A stretch of DNA of 53,680 nucleotides from CAXSEF01 sp964236585 (GTDB lineage Bacteria > Pseudomonadota > Alphaproteobacteria > Acetobacterales > Acetobacteraceae): the NCBI GenBank assembly GCA_964236585.1, contig CAXSFE010000010.1, positions 1 through 53,680 of the forward strand. The letters run 5' to 3'. The notes below the pieces were generated by a model, which did not search any database, was not told the origin of the DNA, and saw nothing but the letters and a program-made list of their open reading frames with translations. Within the stretch, counting starts at the first letter, position 1, and every line of letters starts with the position of its first letter. Both the position numbers and the translations under genes were made by a program. Shown one piece after another: positions 19,778 to 28,240 of this stretch.

Positions 19778-20974
19778 ATGATCGATCTTTCCGACGTCCA
19801 AGCCGCCGCCGTCCGCATCGCGGGCCGCGTGCTGCGCACCCCGTCCCTGCCCTCGCTGGCGCTGTCGCGCGCGACGGGGGCCGAGGTGGTGCTCAAGCTG
19901 GAGAACCTCCAGGCGATCGGGTCCTTCAAGGAGCGGGGGGCGGCGAACAAGCTGGCGCTGCTCGACGCGGCGGAGCGGGCGCGGGGGGTGATCGCGGCGT
20001 CGGCGGGCAACCATGCGCAGGGGGTGGCGCGCCATGCGCAGCTCGCGGGGATCGCGGCGACCATCGTGATGCCGCGCCACACGCCGGCGGCGAAGGTGAC
20101 GCGCACGGCGGCCTGGGGCGCGCGGGTGGTGCTGCACGGGGAGGATTTCGCCGAGGCGGCGGCGCATGCAGTCGGGATGGCGGCGGCTTCGGGCCTGGTG
20201 TTCGTCCACCCCTACGACGACCCGGCGGTGATGGCGGGCCAGGGGACGCTGGCGCTGGAGCTGCTGGAGGACGCACCGGGCATCGAGGTGCTGGTGGTGC
20301 CGGTGGGCGGGGGCGGCATGATCGCGGGGTGCGCGGCGGCGATCGCGGGGCTGCGGCCGGACGTCGAGGTGATCGGGGTGCAGGTGGACGCCTACGCCTC
20401 GCTGGCGGCGCGGGAGGACGGGGCGCCGGCGCCGTGGGGCGGGCCGACGATCGCGGAGGGGATCGCCGTGCCGCAGGTGGGGGCGTTCCCGCTGGAGGTG
20501 ATCCGGGCGCACGTGTCCGAGGTGCTGCGGGTGAGCGAGCGCGGGGTCGAGGACGCGATCGCGCTGCTGGCGGAAGGGGCGAAGCTGGTCGCGGAGGGGG
20601 CGGGGGCGACGGGGGTTGCGGCGCTGCTGGCGCACCCGGAGCGGTTCCGCGGGCGGCGGGTGGCGACCGTGATCTGCGGGGGCAACATCGACCCGCGCAT
20701 CCTGGCCAACGTTTTGCTCCGCAACCTGCTGCGCGACGGGCGGCTGCTGCGGCTGAGGATGCAGATTCCGGACCGGCCGGGGGTGCTGGCCGATATCTCG
20801 GGGCGGATCGGCGCGATGGGAGGCAACATCATCGAGGTGCTGCACCAGCGGCTGTTCGCGGCGGCGAGCGTGCAGGCGGCGGAGCTGGAGGTCATGGTCG
20901 AGGCGCGCGACTCGATGCACGCCAACGACATCGCGGCGTCGCTGGCGGAGCGGTACGTGGTGCAGAGGGTCTGA
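19778..20974 (+). CDS. ilvA: Threonine ammonia-lyase with C-terminal ACT domain
   Basis: About 398 residues, a fold type II pyridoxal-phosphate enzyme. The Schiff-base lysine is in IGSFKERGAANKL, the substrate loop in SAGNHAQGVA, and the phosphate-binding glycine loop in VVPVGGGGMIAG. The last ~75 residues (RMQIPDRPGVLADISGRIGA) form one ACT domain. Length and the single ACT domain fit the TdcB/short IlvA type. It converts threonine to 2-oxobutyrate, the entry to isoleucine. A related serine/threonine dehydratase role cannot be excluded. The stop adjoins repeat copy 9. Confidence 0.9.
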   Translation: MIDLSDVQAAAVRIAGRVLRTPSLPSLALSRATGAEVVLKLENLQAIGSFKERGAANKLALLDAAERARGVIAASAGNHAQGVARHAQLAGIAATIVMPRHTPAAKVTRTAAWGARVVLHGEDFAEAAAHAVGMAAASGLVFVHPYDDPAVMAGQGTLALELLEDAPGIEVLVVPVGGGGMIAGCAAAIAGLRPDVEVIGVQVDAYASLAAREDGAPAPWGGPTIAEGIAVPQVGAFPLEVIRAHVSEVLRVSERGVEDAIALLAEGAKLVAEGAGATGVAALLAHPERFRGRRVATVICGGNIDPRILANVLLRNLLRDGRLLRLRMQIPDRPGVLADISGRIGAMGGNIIEVLHQRLFAAASVQAAELEVMVEARDSMHANDIAASLAERYVVQRV

Positions 20975-21099
20975 GGAAGGCCAGGGGCTCTGCCCCTGGA
21001 CCCCGCCAAGGGAAGCCCCTTGGATGGCTTCTCTTAAGTCAAGGGATCAAAGGGTCCTCGGACCCTTTGCGGGTCTGGGCAGAGCCCAGCCTTGCTTGC
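20975..21099. repeat. Family A palindromic mosaic, copy 9
   Basis: It directly follows the ilvA stop. The stems are CCAGGGGC (loop TCT), CCAAGGG, central CTTAAG, CAAAGGGTCC and CTGGGC (loop AGA). The right end is CCTTGCTTGC. Confidence 0.88.
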
Positions 21100-21121
21100 T
21101 CGCTTCCTGGCATCCACGCCT

Positions 21122-21203
21122 GTCACGCGAGGCGTGACAAGGACGTCACGGGACGCGTGACGGATTGGGGGTTTTGGAGGGCTGGTGTCACGCGCGGCGT
21201 GAC
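21122..21203. repeat. Three copies of a 17-bp palindrome, GTCACGC-N3-GCGTGAC type
   Basis: The copies are at 21122-21138, 21145-21161 and 21187-21203. The first and third have perfect GTCACGC/GCGTGAC arms around three central bases; the second has one changed arm base. Centres are 23 and 42 bases apart. They lie between the convergent ilvA and msrB genes, where no promoter is expected. Confidence 0.75.
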
Positions 21204-21269
21204 GGGGCGTGCCTCAGACGCCGGGACAGGTGCGGGGCGGCGGCACGGCGCTCGGAGGATGAGGCGGCT

Positions 21270-21707
21270 TCAGGGCTGCGGCTCGAAGCGCAGGGCGACG
21301 CCGTTCATGCAGTAGCGCAGGCCGGTCGGGCGGGGGCCGTCGGGGAAGACATGGCCCAGGTGGCCGCCGCAACGGGCGCAGTGGACCTCGGTGCGCGACA
21401 TCAGCAGGCCGCGGTCCTCGCGGGTGCCGACCGCGGGCGCGGTCAGGGGTGCGGTGAAGGAAGGCCAGCCGGTGCCGCTGTCGAACTTGGCGGCCGAGGC
21501 GAACAGGGCGGCGTCGCAGCCGGCGCAGAGGAAGCGGCCGGGGCGGTGCTCGCGGTCGAGCGGGCTGGTGCCGGCGCGCTCGGTGCCGTGGCGGCGCAGG
21601 ACGCGGAACTGCTCGGGGGACAGGCGCTGCTGCCACTCGGCGTCGTCGCGGGCGACCTCGAAGGCCGGGGCCGCCGGGGCGGGCCTGGGGCTGCCGAACA
21701 GGCCCAT
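21270..21707 (-). CDS. msrB: Peptide-methionine (R)-S-oxide reductase
   Basis: About 145 residues. MsrB repairs methionine-R-sulfoxide. Seen are two CxxC zinc pairs (CAGCD and CARCGGHLGHVF), the family core SGTGWPSF, and the catalytic Cys in GLRYCMNGVALRF. The N-terminal 15 residues are Pro/Ala-rich and show no signal peptide, so it is probably cytoplasmic. It is transcribed leftward, convergent with ilvA. Confidence 0.94.
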   Translation of the reverse strand: MGLFGSPRPAPAAPAFEVARDDAEWQQRLSPEQFRVLRRHGTERAGTSPLDREHRPGRFLCAGCDAALFASAAKFDSGTGWPSFTAPLTAPAVGTREDRGLLMSRTEVHCARCGGHLGHVFPDGPRPTGLRYCMNGVALRFEPQP

Positions 21708-21802
21708 GGTGAGTCTCCCCTTCGCGGCCGGCTCGATCAGGCGACCTTGTGTCGACGAGATGGGGCGGGCGGCGGGGGATCGCCAGGGTCGGGCAGTCCG
21801 GC

Positions 21803-22573
21803 CTAGCGGTTGGCGCGGGCGGCGGCTATGGCGTCGTTGAAGCGCGTGAAGAACGCGTCGTAGCCGCCAGCGGCGCCGGCGGTGCGCTGGGGGTGGACGC
21901 GCTCGACGCAGATCTCGGCGGCGTCGGGGTCGGCCGCGAGCAGGGACATGGTTTCGGCGATGAAGGCGTCGAGCGGCATCGCGGCGGGGTCGGCGGCCTG
22001 GGCGGCGCCCTGCAGCTCGGTCTGCACGTAGGGGGGGATCAGCTCGATGACCTGCACGGCGGTGTCGCGGAGCTGGTAGCGCAGGGACTGGGTGTAGGCG
22101 TGGATCGCGGCCTTGGTCGCGCAGTAGGTGGGGTTGAGCGCCAGCGGCACGAAGGCCAGGCCGGAGGTGACGGTCATGATGGTGGCCGCTGGGCGGGCCA
22201 GGAGGTGGGGCAGCAGGGCGGCGGTCAGGCGGATCGGGCCGAGCAGGTTGGTCGTGACCATCGCCTCGGCGTCGGCGACCCTGGCGTCGCGCACCGACTC
22301 GACACGCATGATGCCGGCGTTGTGGACCACGGCGTCGAGCGTGGGGTGGTCGGCGCAGAGGCGGGCGGCGAAGGCGGGGAGCGAGGCGGGGTCGTTGATG
22401 TCGAGCAGGGCGGAGCGCATGCCCGGGTTGGCGGCCGTGGCCTCGTCGAGGGAGGCGGCGCGGCGGCCGGCGACGACGACCTGGTTGCCGAGCGCGTGGA
22501 ACGCCTCGGCGAGGCCGCGGCCGATGCCGGAGCCGCCGCCGGTGATCAGGATCGTGTTGCCGGTGGGGCGCAT
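21803..22573 (-). CDS. Short-chain dehydrogenase/reductase (DltE-like)
   Basis: About 256 residues with a Rossmann fold. The cofactor motif is TILITGGGSGIGRGLAEAF, followed by HNAGIM, the catalytic Ser (TSGLAFVP) and the YxxxK pair (YCATKAAIHAYTQSLR). The region after the active site (LIPPYVQTELQG) resembles DltE-type SDRs. The substrate is unknown. ATG 22573 fits the family N-terminus. Repeat copy 10 lies upstream, between this gene and the flavin reductase. Confidence 0.85.
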   Translation of the reverse strand: MRPTGNTILITGGGSGIGRGLAEAFHALGNQVVVAGRRAASLDEATAANPGMRSALLDINDPASLPAFAARLCADHPTLDAVVHNAGIMRVESVRDARVADAEAMVTTNLLGPIRLTAALLPHLLARPAATIMTVTSGLAFVPLALNPTYCATKAAIHAYTQSLRYQLRDTAVQVIELIPPYVQTELQGAAQAADPAAMPLDAFIAETMSLLAADPDAAEICVERVHPQRTAGAAGGYDAFFTRFNDAIAAARANR

Positions 22574-22596
22574 GGGGTCGGTCCGCTGTTCAGGGA

Positions 22597-22781
22597 AGCA
22601 AGCAAGGTTGAGGCTCTGCCTCAAACTCCGCCAGGGGGAGCCCCCCTGGACCGGCTCCACTTATGAGAAGCCGGTCCAGGGGCGGCTCGCCCGTGGCGGG
22701 TCTGGGCGGAGCTGCCCAAAGGTTCCGATGGCCCGCTTGGGCCATTGGAATGGGCAGCGGAGGGAGAGCCCGGGCTTGCTT
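22597..22781. repeat. Family A palindromic mosaic, copy 10, with nested hairpin
   Basis: It starts with the AGCAAGCAAGG end and the TTGAGGC stem, then CCAGGGGG and the GGGGCGGCTCGCCC region. The fourth hairpin is interrupted by a 48-bp palindrome. The right end is GGGCTTGCT. Confidence 0.85.
22711..22758. repeat. Nested 48-bp hairpin element, copy 2
   Basis: The outer stem is GCTGCCCA/TGGGCAGC, the next stem TTCC/GGAA, the inner stem TGGCCC/GGGCCA, and the loop GCTT. The linkers AAAGGTTCCGA and TTGGAA equal those of the element at 5637-5682 read on the minus strand, while the outer and inner stem bases differ with pairing kept. Confidence 0.72.
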
Positions 22782-22790
22782 TCTGTCTGC

Positions 22791-23354
22791 TCAGGCCGGG
22801 GTCGCGAGGTGGTGGTAGGCGCGGCCCAGGTAGATCAGGGCCTTCTCGTTGTCCCCGGTGCGGAGGGCCTCGACCTCGCAGAACAGCACGCTGTGGGTGC
22901 CGACCTCGGTGACCTGGGCGATGCGGCAGTCGAAGGCGACGCGGGCGTCCTCGAGCACGGGCGCGCCGGTGCTGAGGCTGGTCCAGCGGCCGGCGGCGAA
23001 GCGCGCGTCGGAGTCCAGCGCGCCGGCGAAGGCGGCGGACAGCGCCTCGTGGCGGGCGGCGAGGACGTTCACGCAGAGCACGCCGTTGCGCTTGAAGCGG
23101 GCGTTGTTGGCGCTGGTGCGGTTGAGGCAGACCAGCAGCGTCGGCGGGTCGTCGGTGACGCTGCACACCGAGGAGGCGGTGAAGCCGCAGCGCCCGGCGG
23201 GGCCGTCGCTGGTCACGACGTTGACCGCGGCGCCGAGCCTGGCCATCGCGTCGCGGTAGGCGTCCTGGCCGACCGCCAGCGGGGGGGCGAGCGGGCCGGC
23301 GGCGGCGGCGGGGGTGTCGGCCAGGGCGATGGGCGGGGTGTCGGGCAGGGTCAC
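22791..23354 (-). CDS. Flavin reductase-like FMN-binding protein
   Basis: About 187 residues. It shows the flavin reductase fold of HpaC/RutF-type proteins: YRDAMARLGAAVNVVTSDGPAG, GFTASSVCSVTDDPPTLLVCLN (flavin contact), FCEVEALRTG and YLGRAYHHL at the end. The family reduces FMN or FAD with NAD(P)H for partner monooxygenases. GTG 23354 is nine bases after the cysK stop, so the two are probably co-transcribed. A role as electron supplier in sulfur metabolism is only an inference from context. Confidence 0.82.
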   Translation of the reverse strand: MTLPDTPPIALADTPAAAAGPLAPPLAVGQDAYRDAMARLGAAVNVVTSDGPAGRCGFTASSVCSVTDDPPTLLVCLNRTSANNARFKRNGVLCVNVLAARHEALSAAFAGALDSDARFAAGRWTSLSTGAPVLEDARVAFDCRIAQVTEVGTHSVLFCEVEALRTGDNEKALIYLGRAYHHLATPA

Positions 23355-23363
23355 GCGGGGGGC

Positions 23364-24428
23364 TCAGGCCAGGCCGGCGAACAGCGGGGTGGACAGGTAG
23401 CGCTCGGCGAAGGAGGGCACGATGCCGACGAGCAGCTTGCCGGCAAAGCGGGGCTCGCGCGCGATGTCGAGCATCGCGTGCAGCACGGCGCCCGAGGAGA
23501 TGCCGATCGGGATGCCCTCGGTGCGGGCGCAGCGGCGGGCGGCGGCGATGGCGTGGCGCTCGGAGACGGTGGCCACGCTGTCGAGCAGGTCGAGGTCGAG
23601 CACGGCGGGGCGGAAGCCGGGGCCGATGCCCTGAATGCCGTGGGGGCCCGGCTCGTCGCCGTTGAGCACGGCGGATTCGGCGGGTTCGACGCCGATGATC
23701 GCGAGGCCGGGGCGGCGCGGCTTCAGCGTGCGGGCGATGCCGGTCAGCGTGCCGCCGGTGCCGACGCCGCCGACCACGGCGTCCACGAGGCCCCCGGTGT
23801 CGGCCCAGATCTCCTCGGCGGTGGCGAGCGCGTGGACCTCCGGGTTGGCGGGGTTGTCGAACTGGCGGGGCATCCAGGCGCCGGGGGTCTCGGCGACGAT
23901 CTGCTCGGCGCGGGCGATGGCGCCGGACATGCCGGTCTGCGTGGGGGTCAGCTCGATGCGGGCGTCCATGATGCGCATCATGCGGCGGCGCTCGATCGAG
24001 GCGCCCTCCGGCATGGTCACGATCAGCCTGTAGCCCTTGGCGGCGGCGACGAAGGCCAGCGCGATGCCGGTGTTGCCCGAGGTCGGCTCGACCAGGGTGG
24101 AGCGCTCCGGCGAGATCAGGCCCTCGGCCTCGGCGGCCTCGACCATGGCCAGGCCGATGCGGTCCTTGACCGAGCCGAGCGGGTTGAAGAACTCGAGCTT
24201 GAGCGCGAGTCGGGCGGCGAGCCCCTCCTCGCGCTCCAGGCGCGGCAGGCGCACCAGGGGGGTGCCGCCGACGGTGTCGAGGATGCTGTCGTAGATCCGG
24301 CCGCGCGGCGGCACGCGGGGCTGGATGCCCGACGCGAGACCGAGGGGGGCGCTGGCGGAGCCGCCGGGGCGCTCGCGGTCGTGCGGGGTCGCGGTCTGCC
24401 GGGGGAATGCGTTCATCTGGCGTGACAT
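23364..24428 (-). CDS. cysK: Cysteine synthase A (O-acetylserine sulfhydrylase)
   Basis: About 354 residues, a fold type II enzyme joining O-acetylserine and sulfide. The family start IYDSILDTVGGTPLVRL is near residue 41. The cofactor lysine is in PLGSVKDRIGLAM, the substrate loop in VEPTSGNTGIALAFVA, the phosphate loop in GGVGTGGTLTGI, and SSGAVLHAM follows. About 40 residues precede the conserved start; ATG 24416 or GTG 24314 are possible alternative starts. It is divergent from the Rrf2 regulator, which probably controls it. Confidence 0.92.
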   Translation of the reverse strand: MSRQMNAFPRQTATPHDRERPGGSASAPLGLASGIQPRVPPRGRIYDSILDTVGGTPLVRLPRLEREEGLAARLALKLEFFNPLGSVKDRIGLAMVEAAEAEGLISPERSTLVEPTSGNTGIALAFVAAAKGYRLIVTMPEGASIERRRMMRIMDARIELTPTQTGMSGAIARAEQIVAETPGAWMPRQFDNPANPEVHALATAEEIWADTGGLVDAVVGGVGTGGTLTGIARTLKPRRPGLAIIGVEPAESAVLNGDEPGPHGIQGIGPGFRPAVLDLDLLDSVATVSERHAIAAARRCARTEGIPIGISSGAVLHAMLDIAREPRFAGKLLVGIVPSFAERYLSTPLFAGLA

Positions 24429-24523
24429 CCGGCCCGAGTTGGCACATGTCTGAGGGAGCGCCGCGGAGGCGATCCCAGGCCGCGCCCGCGGGTCGGGCTG
24501 GGCTGTGCGAGGAGGAGATGGGG

Positions 24524-24973
24524 ATGCTGGTGCGGCGCGACAGGGCGATGGTGGCCGTGCTCATCATGCTCGATGTCGGGTTCCACGCCGGACGCTCCTG
24601 CACCGTGAGCGCGGCCGAGATCGCCGAGCGGGCCGGGCTGGCGCGGCGCGGCATCGAGCCACTGCTGCAGGCGCTGTCGCGCTCCGGCCTGCTGGAGAGC
24701 GTGCGCGGGCCGCGCGGCGGCTACCGGCTCGGCCGCGCCAGGCGCGACATCTGCCTGTGCGACGTGGTGCGCATCGCGACGGCCGAGGACTCGCCGGCCG
24801 AGGACGGGCCTCGCGGCGATCTGCAGGACGCGGTGGTGGACAAGCTCTGGCATGAACTCGATGCCTCGATGTGCGAGCGGCTGCAGACGATGACGCTCGA
24901 CGACCTGCTGCGCCGGGCCGAGGCGGCCGGGCTGCACCGGCCGCTGGCGGAACCGATCAGCTTCTCTATATGA
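24524..24973 (+). CDS. Rrf2-family transcriptional regulator, probably of sulfur/cysteine genes
   Basis: About 149 residues. The winged helix of Rrf2 regulators is seen in MVAVLIMLDVGFHAGRS, AAEIAERAGLARRGIEPLLQ and the wing SVRGPRGGYRLGRARRDICL. Cysteines occur around CLCDVV and MCERL, but the three-Cys cluster spacing of IscR is not evident. It is divergent from cysK and followed by a peroxiredoxin and cysI, matching a CymR-like role, which is inferred from context. ATG 24524 has GGAGG about seven bases upstream; ATG 24518 is an alternative. Confidence 0.82.
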   Translation: MLVRRDRAMVAVLIMLDVGFHAGRSCTVSAAEIAERAGLARRGIEPLLQALSRSGLLESVRGPRGGYRLGRARRDICLCDVVRIATAEDSPAEDGPRGDLQDAVVDKLWHELDASMCERLQTMTLDDLLRRAEAAGLHRPLAEPISFSI

Positions 24974-24979
24974 TCGCCA

Positions 24980-25002
24980 AACCACGGTCGCAAGCCGTGG
25001 TT
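24980..25002. promoter_or_regulatory. Perfect 8-bp dyad AACCACGG-N7-CCGTGGTT
   Basis: It lies seven bases after the Rrf2 stop and about 80 bases before the peroxiredoxin start. It could be an operator or a hairpin that processes or attenuates transcript. It has no T-run, so it is not a classical terminator. Confidence 0.4.
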
Positions 25003-25084
25003 GCGGCAATACGCTGACGCCCCATGTGGAGTTCCGGCCGGCGTGGCCGCGGACCCGGGGGTGCGGCGCAGAACGGGGCGCGCC

Positions 25085-25738
25085 ATGACCATCCAGCTGG
25101 GGCAGATCGCGCCGGACTTCGAGCAGGACACCACGCAGGGGCGGATCCGGTTCCACGAGTGGCTCGGCGGCGCCTGGGCGGTGCTGTTCAGCCACCCGCG
25201 CGACTTCACGCCGGTGTGCACCACGGAGCTGGGCGTGGTGGCCAGGCTCGGGCCGGAGTGGCGCAGGCGGGGCGTCAAGGTGATCGGGCTGTCCGTGGAC
25301 CACTCGGAGCGCCATGCCGCCTGGGAGGCGGACGTCGCAGAGACGCAGGGGTGCGCGGTCGACTTCCCGATGATCGCCGACCACGACAGCACGGTGGCGA
25401 CGCTGTACGGCATGGTGCACCCGGACGCCGACCCGACGGTGACGGTGCGCACCGTGTTCGTGATCGACCCGCAGCGGCGCGTGCGCCTGACGCTGTGCTA
25501 CCCGCCGAGCACGGGGCGCAACTTCGACGAGGTGCTGCGGGTGCTCGACAGCCTGCAGCTCACCGATGCCCACAAGGTGACGACCCCGGGCAACTGGATT
25601 CAGGGCGAGCGCGTGATCATCTCGCCCGCAGTGTCGGACGAGGACGCGGCGAAGCGGTTCCCGAAGGGGTGGGTCACGCTGAAGCCCTACCTGCGGATGG
25701 TGGAGCAGCCGGAGATGCCGGCGGCGGACGGGGGCTGA
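25085..25738 (+). CDS. 1-Cys peroxiredoxin (Prx6-type)
   Basis: About 217 residues. The peroxidatic Cys lies in HPRDFTPVCTTELG, with the Thr two to three residues before it as in the family. The longer C-terminal region (TPGNWIQGERVIISPAVSDEDAAKRFPKGW) is the Prx6/1-Cys type, and the protein reduces hydrogen peroxide and alkyl hydroperoxides. No second conserved resolving Cys is seen in the expected place. Its place between an Rrf2 regulator and cysI suggests co-regulation with sulfur assimilation. Confidence 0.9.
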   Translation: MTIQLGQIAPDFEQDTTQGRIRFHEWLGGAWAVLFSHPRDFTPVCTTELGVVARLGPEWRRRGVKVIGLSVDHSERHAAWEADVAETQGCAVDFPMIADHDSTVATLYGMVHPDADPTVTVRTVFVIDPQRRVRLTLCYPPSTGRNFDEVLRVLDSLQLTDAHKVTTPGNWIQGERVIISPAVSDEDAAKRFPKGWVTLKPYLRMVEQPEMPAADGG

Positions 25739-25868
25739 AGGAAGCAAGGCCAGAGGCTCTGCCTCTGGACTCCGCCAGGGCGAGCCGCCCTGGACCGGCC
25801 TTACTGAAGAGATGGGATCAAAGGGCCTCCGGCCCTTTGCGGGTTCGGGCAGAGCCCGACCTTGCTTC
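25739..25868. repeat. Family A palindromic mosaic, copy 11
   Basis: It directly follows the peroxiredoxin stop. The stems are CCAGAGGC (loop TCT), CCAGGGC, CAAAGGGCC and TCGGGC (loop AGA). The ends are GAAGCAAGG and CCTTGCTTC. Confidence 0.88.
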
Positions 25869-25906
25869 TGATGCCCGGCGACCGGGCTGAACGGATGGAG
25901 GCGGCG

Positions 25907-27619
25907 ATGGCCGAGGCGGTGAAGCTTTCCGCGGTGGAGCACCTGAAGCTGGCGAGCCATGGGCTGCGCGGGCGTCTGGCCGAGGAGCTGTCGGAGGGTG
26001 GCATCCAGGTCAGCGAGGATGCCTACAACCTGCTCAAGTTCCACGGCAGCTACGAGCAGTTCGACCGCGACACGTCGACGCCGCGCAAGCAGGCCGGGCT
26101 GGAGAAGGAGTACCAGTTCATGCTGCGCGTCCGCATGCCGGGCGGGCAGATGACGGCGGCGCAGTACCTCGGGCTGGACCGGCTGGCGGACGACCGGGCG
26201 AACTCGACGCTGCGCATCACCACGCGCCAGGGCATCCAGTTCCACGGCATCGTCAAGGGCGACCTCAAGCCGGCGGTCGCCGCGATCAACCACACCATGC
26301 TGAGCACGATGAACGCGTGCGGCGACGTGAGCCGCAACGTGATGGCGACCCCTGCCCCGCGCCGCGACGCGCAGCACACGCGGCTGCACGCGGATGCGCG
26401 GATGCTGGCGGACGCGCTGCGGCCGCGCTCGCGGGCGTACTACCAGATCTTCATGGACGAGCTGCCGGACCCGCGCGTCGACGAGACGGAGGTGCTGTAC
26501 GGTGAGACCTACCTGCCGCGGAAGTTCAAGATCGGGCTCGTGGTGCCGTCGGACAACACGGTCGACGTGCTGAGCAACGACCTGGGGCTGGTCGCGGTGT
26601 TCGACGACGAGGGGCGGGGCGACGAGCTGCTCGGCTACAACTTCATGCTCGGCGGCGGGCAGGGCATGACGCACAACAACGCGCGGACGTTCCCGCGCCT
26701 GGCGACGCCGGTGGCGTTCGTGCCGGCGGGCGAGCTGCTGCGCGGCGTCGAGGCGGTGATCCGGCTGCAGCGCGACCACGGCGACCGGACGAACCGGCGG
26801 CGGGCGCGGCTGAAGTACGTCGTGGCGGACCAGGGGCCGGAGTGGGTGGCGCGCACGCTCGCGGAGTATTACGGGAGCGAGATGGAGCTGGTGCGGGCGG
26901 TGGCGCGGCTGCGGGTGCCGGAGCTGCTGGGGTGGCACGAGCAGGGCGACGGGCTGTGGTGGCTCGGCGTGCCGGTGCCGTCGGGGCGGATCGCGGACCA
27001 CGAGGGGGGCGCGCGGATCAGGACGGCGCTGCGCGAGGCGGTCGAGCGGTTCGGCTGTGATCCGGTGATGACGCCGCAGCAGGACGTGTTGCTGACCAAC
27101 CTGCGGGGCGAGGACCGCGCGGCGCTCGACGCGCTGCTGGCAGGGCATGGGGTGGTGCCGGCCGACGCGATGAGCAGCTTCGCGCGGTTCGCGCTGGCGT
27201 GCCCTGCCCTGCCAACCTGCGGGCTGGCGCTGACGGAGGCGGAGCGGGTGGCGCCGCAGTTCGTGGCGGGGATCGACGCGGTGCTCGCGCAACACGGGCT
27301 GTCGGAGAGGCAGGTCAGCCTGCGGGTGACCGGGTGCCCGAACGGGTGCTGCCGGTCGTACTCGGGCGACATCGGCATGGTCGGGCGGATGCCGGGGTTC
27401 TACGCGCTGTATGTCGGCGGGGACTTCGAGGGGACGCGGCTGTCGTTCAAGCTGTTGGAGAAGGTGGCGGCGGCGCAGGTGGTGCCGACGTTCACGCCGC
27501 TGCTGGCGGCGTGGGCGGCGCAAGGTGAGCCCGACGAGGGATTCGGGGATTTCTGCACGCGGGTGGGGCTGGACGGGCTGCTGGCGATGCTGCCGGGGGC
27601 GGAGTCCGTGGCGGCCTGA
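25907..27619 (+). CDS. cysI: Assimilatory sulfite reductase hemoprotein subunit
   Basis: About 570 residues. It reduces sulfite to sulfide through siroheme and a 4Fe-4S cluster. Seen are LRITTRQGIQFHGI, the anion-site arginine and lysine region RARLKYVV, and the cluster cysteines in FALACPALPTCGLALTEAER and VTGCPNGCCRSYSGDIGMVGR. No flavoprotein CysJ is adjacent, so the electron donor is unknown. ATG 25907 has GGAGG five bases upstream; ATG 25871 and 25895 are in frame and possible. It is preceded and followed by family A copies. Confidence 0.93.
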   Translation: MAEAVKLSAVEHLKLASHGLRGRLAEELSEGGIQVSEDAYNLLKFHGSYEQFDRDTSTPRKQAGLEKEYQFMLRVRMPGGQMTAAQYLGLDRLADDRANSTLRITTRQGIQFHGIVKGDLKPAVAAINHTMLSTMNACGDVSRNVMATPAPRRDAQHTRLHADARMLADALRPRSRAYYQIFMDELPDPRVDETEVLYGETYLPRKFKIGLVVPSDNTVDVLSNDLGLVAVFDDEGRGDELLGYNFMLGGGQGMTHNNARTFPRLATPVAFVPAGELLRGVEAVIRLQRDHGDRTNRRRARLKYVVADQGPEWVARTLAEYYGSEMELVRAVARLRVPELLGWHEQGDGLWWLGVPVPSGRIADHEGGARIRTALREAVERFGCDPVMTPQQDVLLTNLRGEDRAALDALLAGHGVVPADAMSSFARFALACPALPTCGLALTEAERVAPQFVAGIDAVLAQHGLSERQVSLRVTGCPNGCCRSYSGDIGMVGRMPGFYALYVGGDFEGTRLSFKLLEKVAAAQVVPTFTPLLAAWAAQGEPDEGFGDFCTRVGLDGLLAMLPGAESVAA

Positions 27620-27757
27620 AGGAAGGCCAGGGGCTCTGCCCCCAACGCTTGAAGGAGGGGGCCCCGCCAAGGGAAGCCTCTTGGATGGCTTTACTTAAGG
27701 TGTGGGATCAAAGGGTCCTCGGACCCTTTGCGGGTCCAGGGCAGAGCCCTGGCCTTA
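27620..27757. repeat. Family A palindromic mosaic, copy 12
   Basis: It fills the convergent gap between cysI and the lipoprotein gene and reaches the lipoprotein's TAA. The first hairpin is altered by a CAACGCTTGAAGGAGG segment. The stems include CCAAGGG/CCTCTTGG (one mismatch), central CTTAAG, CAAAGGGTCC and CCAGGGC. Confidence 0.87.
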
Positions 27758-28240
27758 CTTCGTCGGCGGCGCCGGGTGTCCGGACGTGTAGGCCTCGCCG
27801 ACTGGGGTGACGACCACGGTGAGGTGCAGCAGGCTGTCCAGCTTGGCGGTGCGCAGGCGGATGATGAAGCTGTCGCTGCCGACGAAGCCGCGCGCCGGGG
27901 TGTAGTCGATGTCGGTCTTGCTGCCGACGGTGTGGATCAGCGGCTTGCCGTGCACGGGCGGGGCGGTGACCAGGCCGACCTCGAACGGGTGGCCGGTGGA
28001 GTCCGCGAGGGCAGCGGCGCAGAAGCCGCCGTCGTTGGTGACGGTCATCGTGGTGGCCGACTCGCCGCCGTCGCGGAGCACGATCGGCGTGACCACGCAG
28101 GCGCGGGCCGGGATGCGGCCGTAGAGGTCGGGCGAGGGCGCCGCCTCCTCGACGATGGTGGGCTTCGGCGCGCAGCCCTGCAGCAGCGCGATGCCCAGCA
28201 GGGCCGCCGGAACGCCGACCCGAATCCTTGCGCCTGTCAT
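27755..28240 (-). CDS. Small lipoprotein with Ig/cadherin-like fold
   Basis: About 161 residues. A short positively charged start and hydrophobic segment end in the lipobox LLQGC (Cys near residue 23), so it is probably lipid-anchored. The mature part has beta-strand patterns ending with TDIDYTPARGFVGSDSFIIRLRT, typical of cadherin-like or Ig-like outer-surface domains. No enzyme motif is seen and no function is assigned. Confidence 0.7.
   Translation of the reverse strand: MTGARIRVGVPAALLGIALLQGCAPKPTIVEEAAPSPDLYGRIPARACVVTPIVLRDGGESATTMTVTNDGGFCAAALADSTGHPFEVGLVTAPPVHGKPLIHTVGSKTDIDYTPARGFVGSDSFIIRLRTAKLDSLLHLTVVVTPVGEAYTSGHPAPPTK

Noticed and set aside
24413..27670. A 1,085-codon frame antisense to the Rrf2 regulator, peroxiredoxin and cysI
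   Set aside because: It has His/Arg/Pro-rich shadow composition and the sense genes have clear family motifs.
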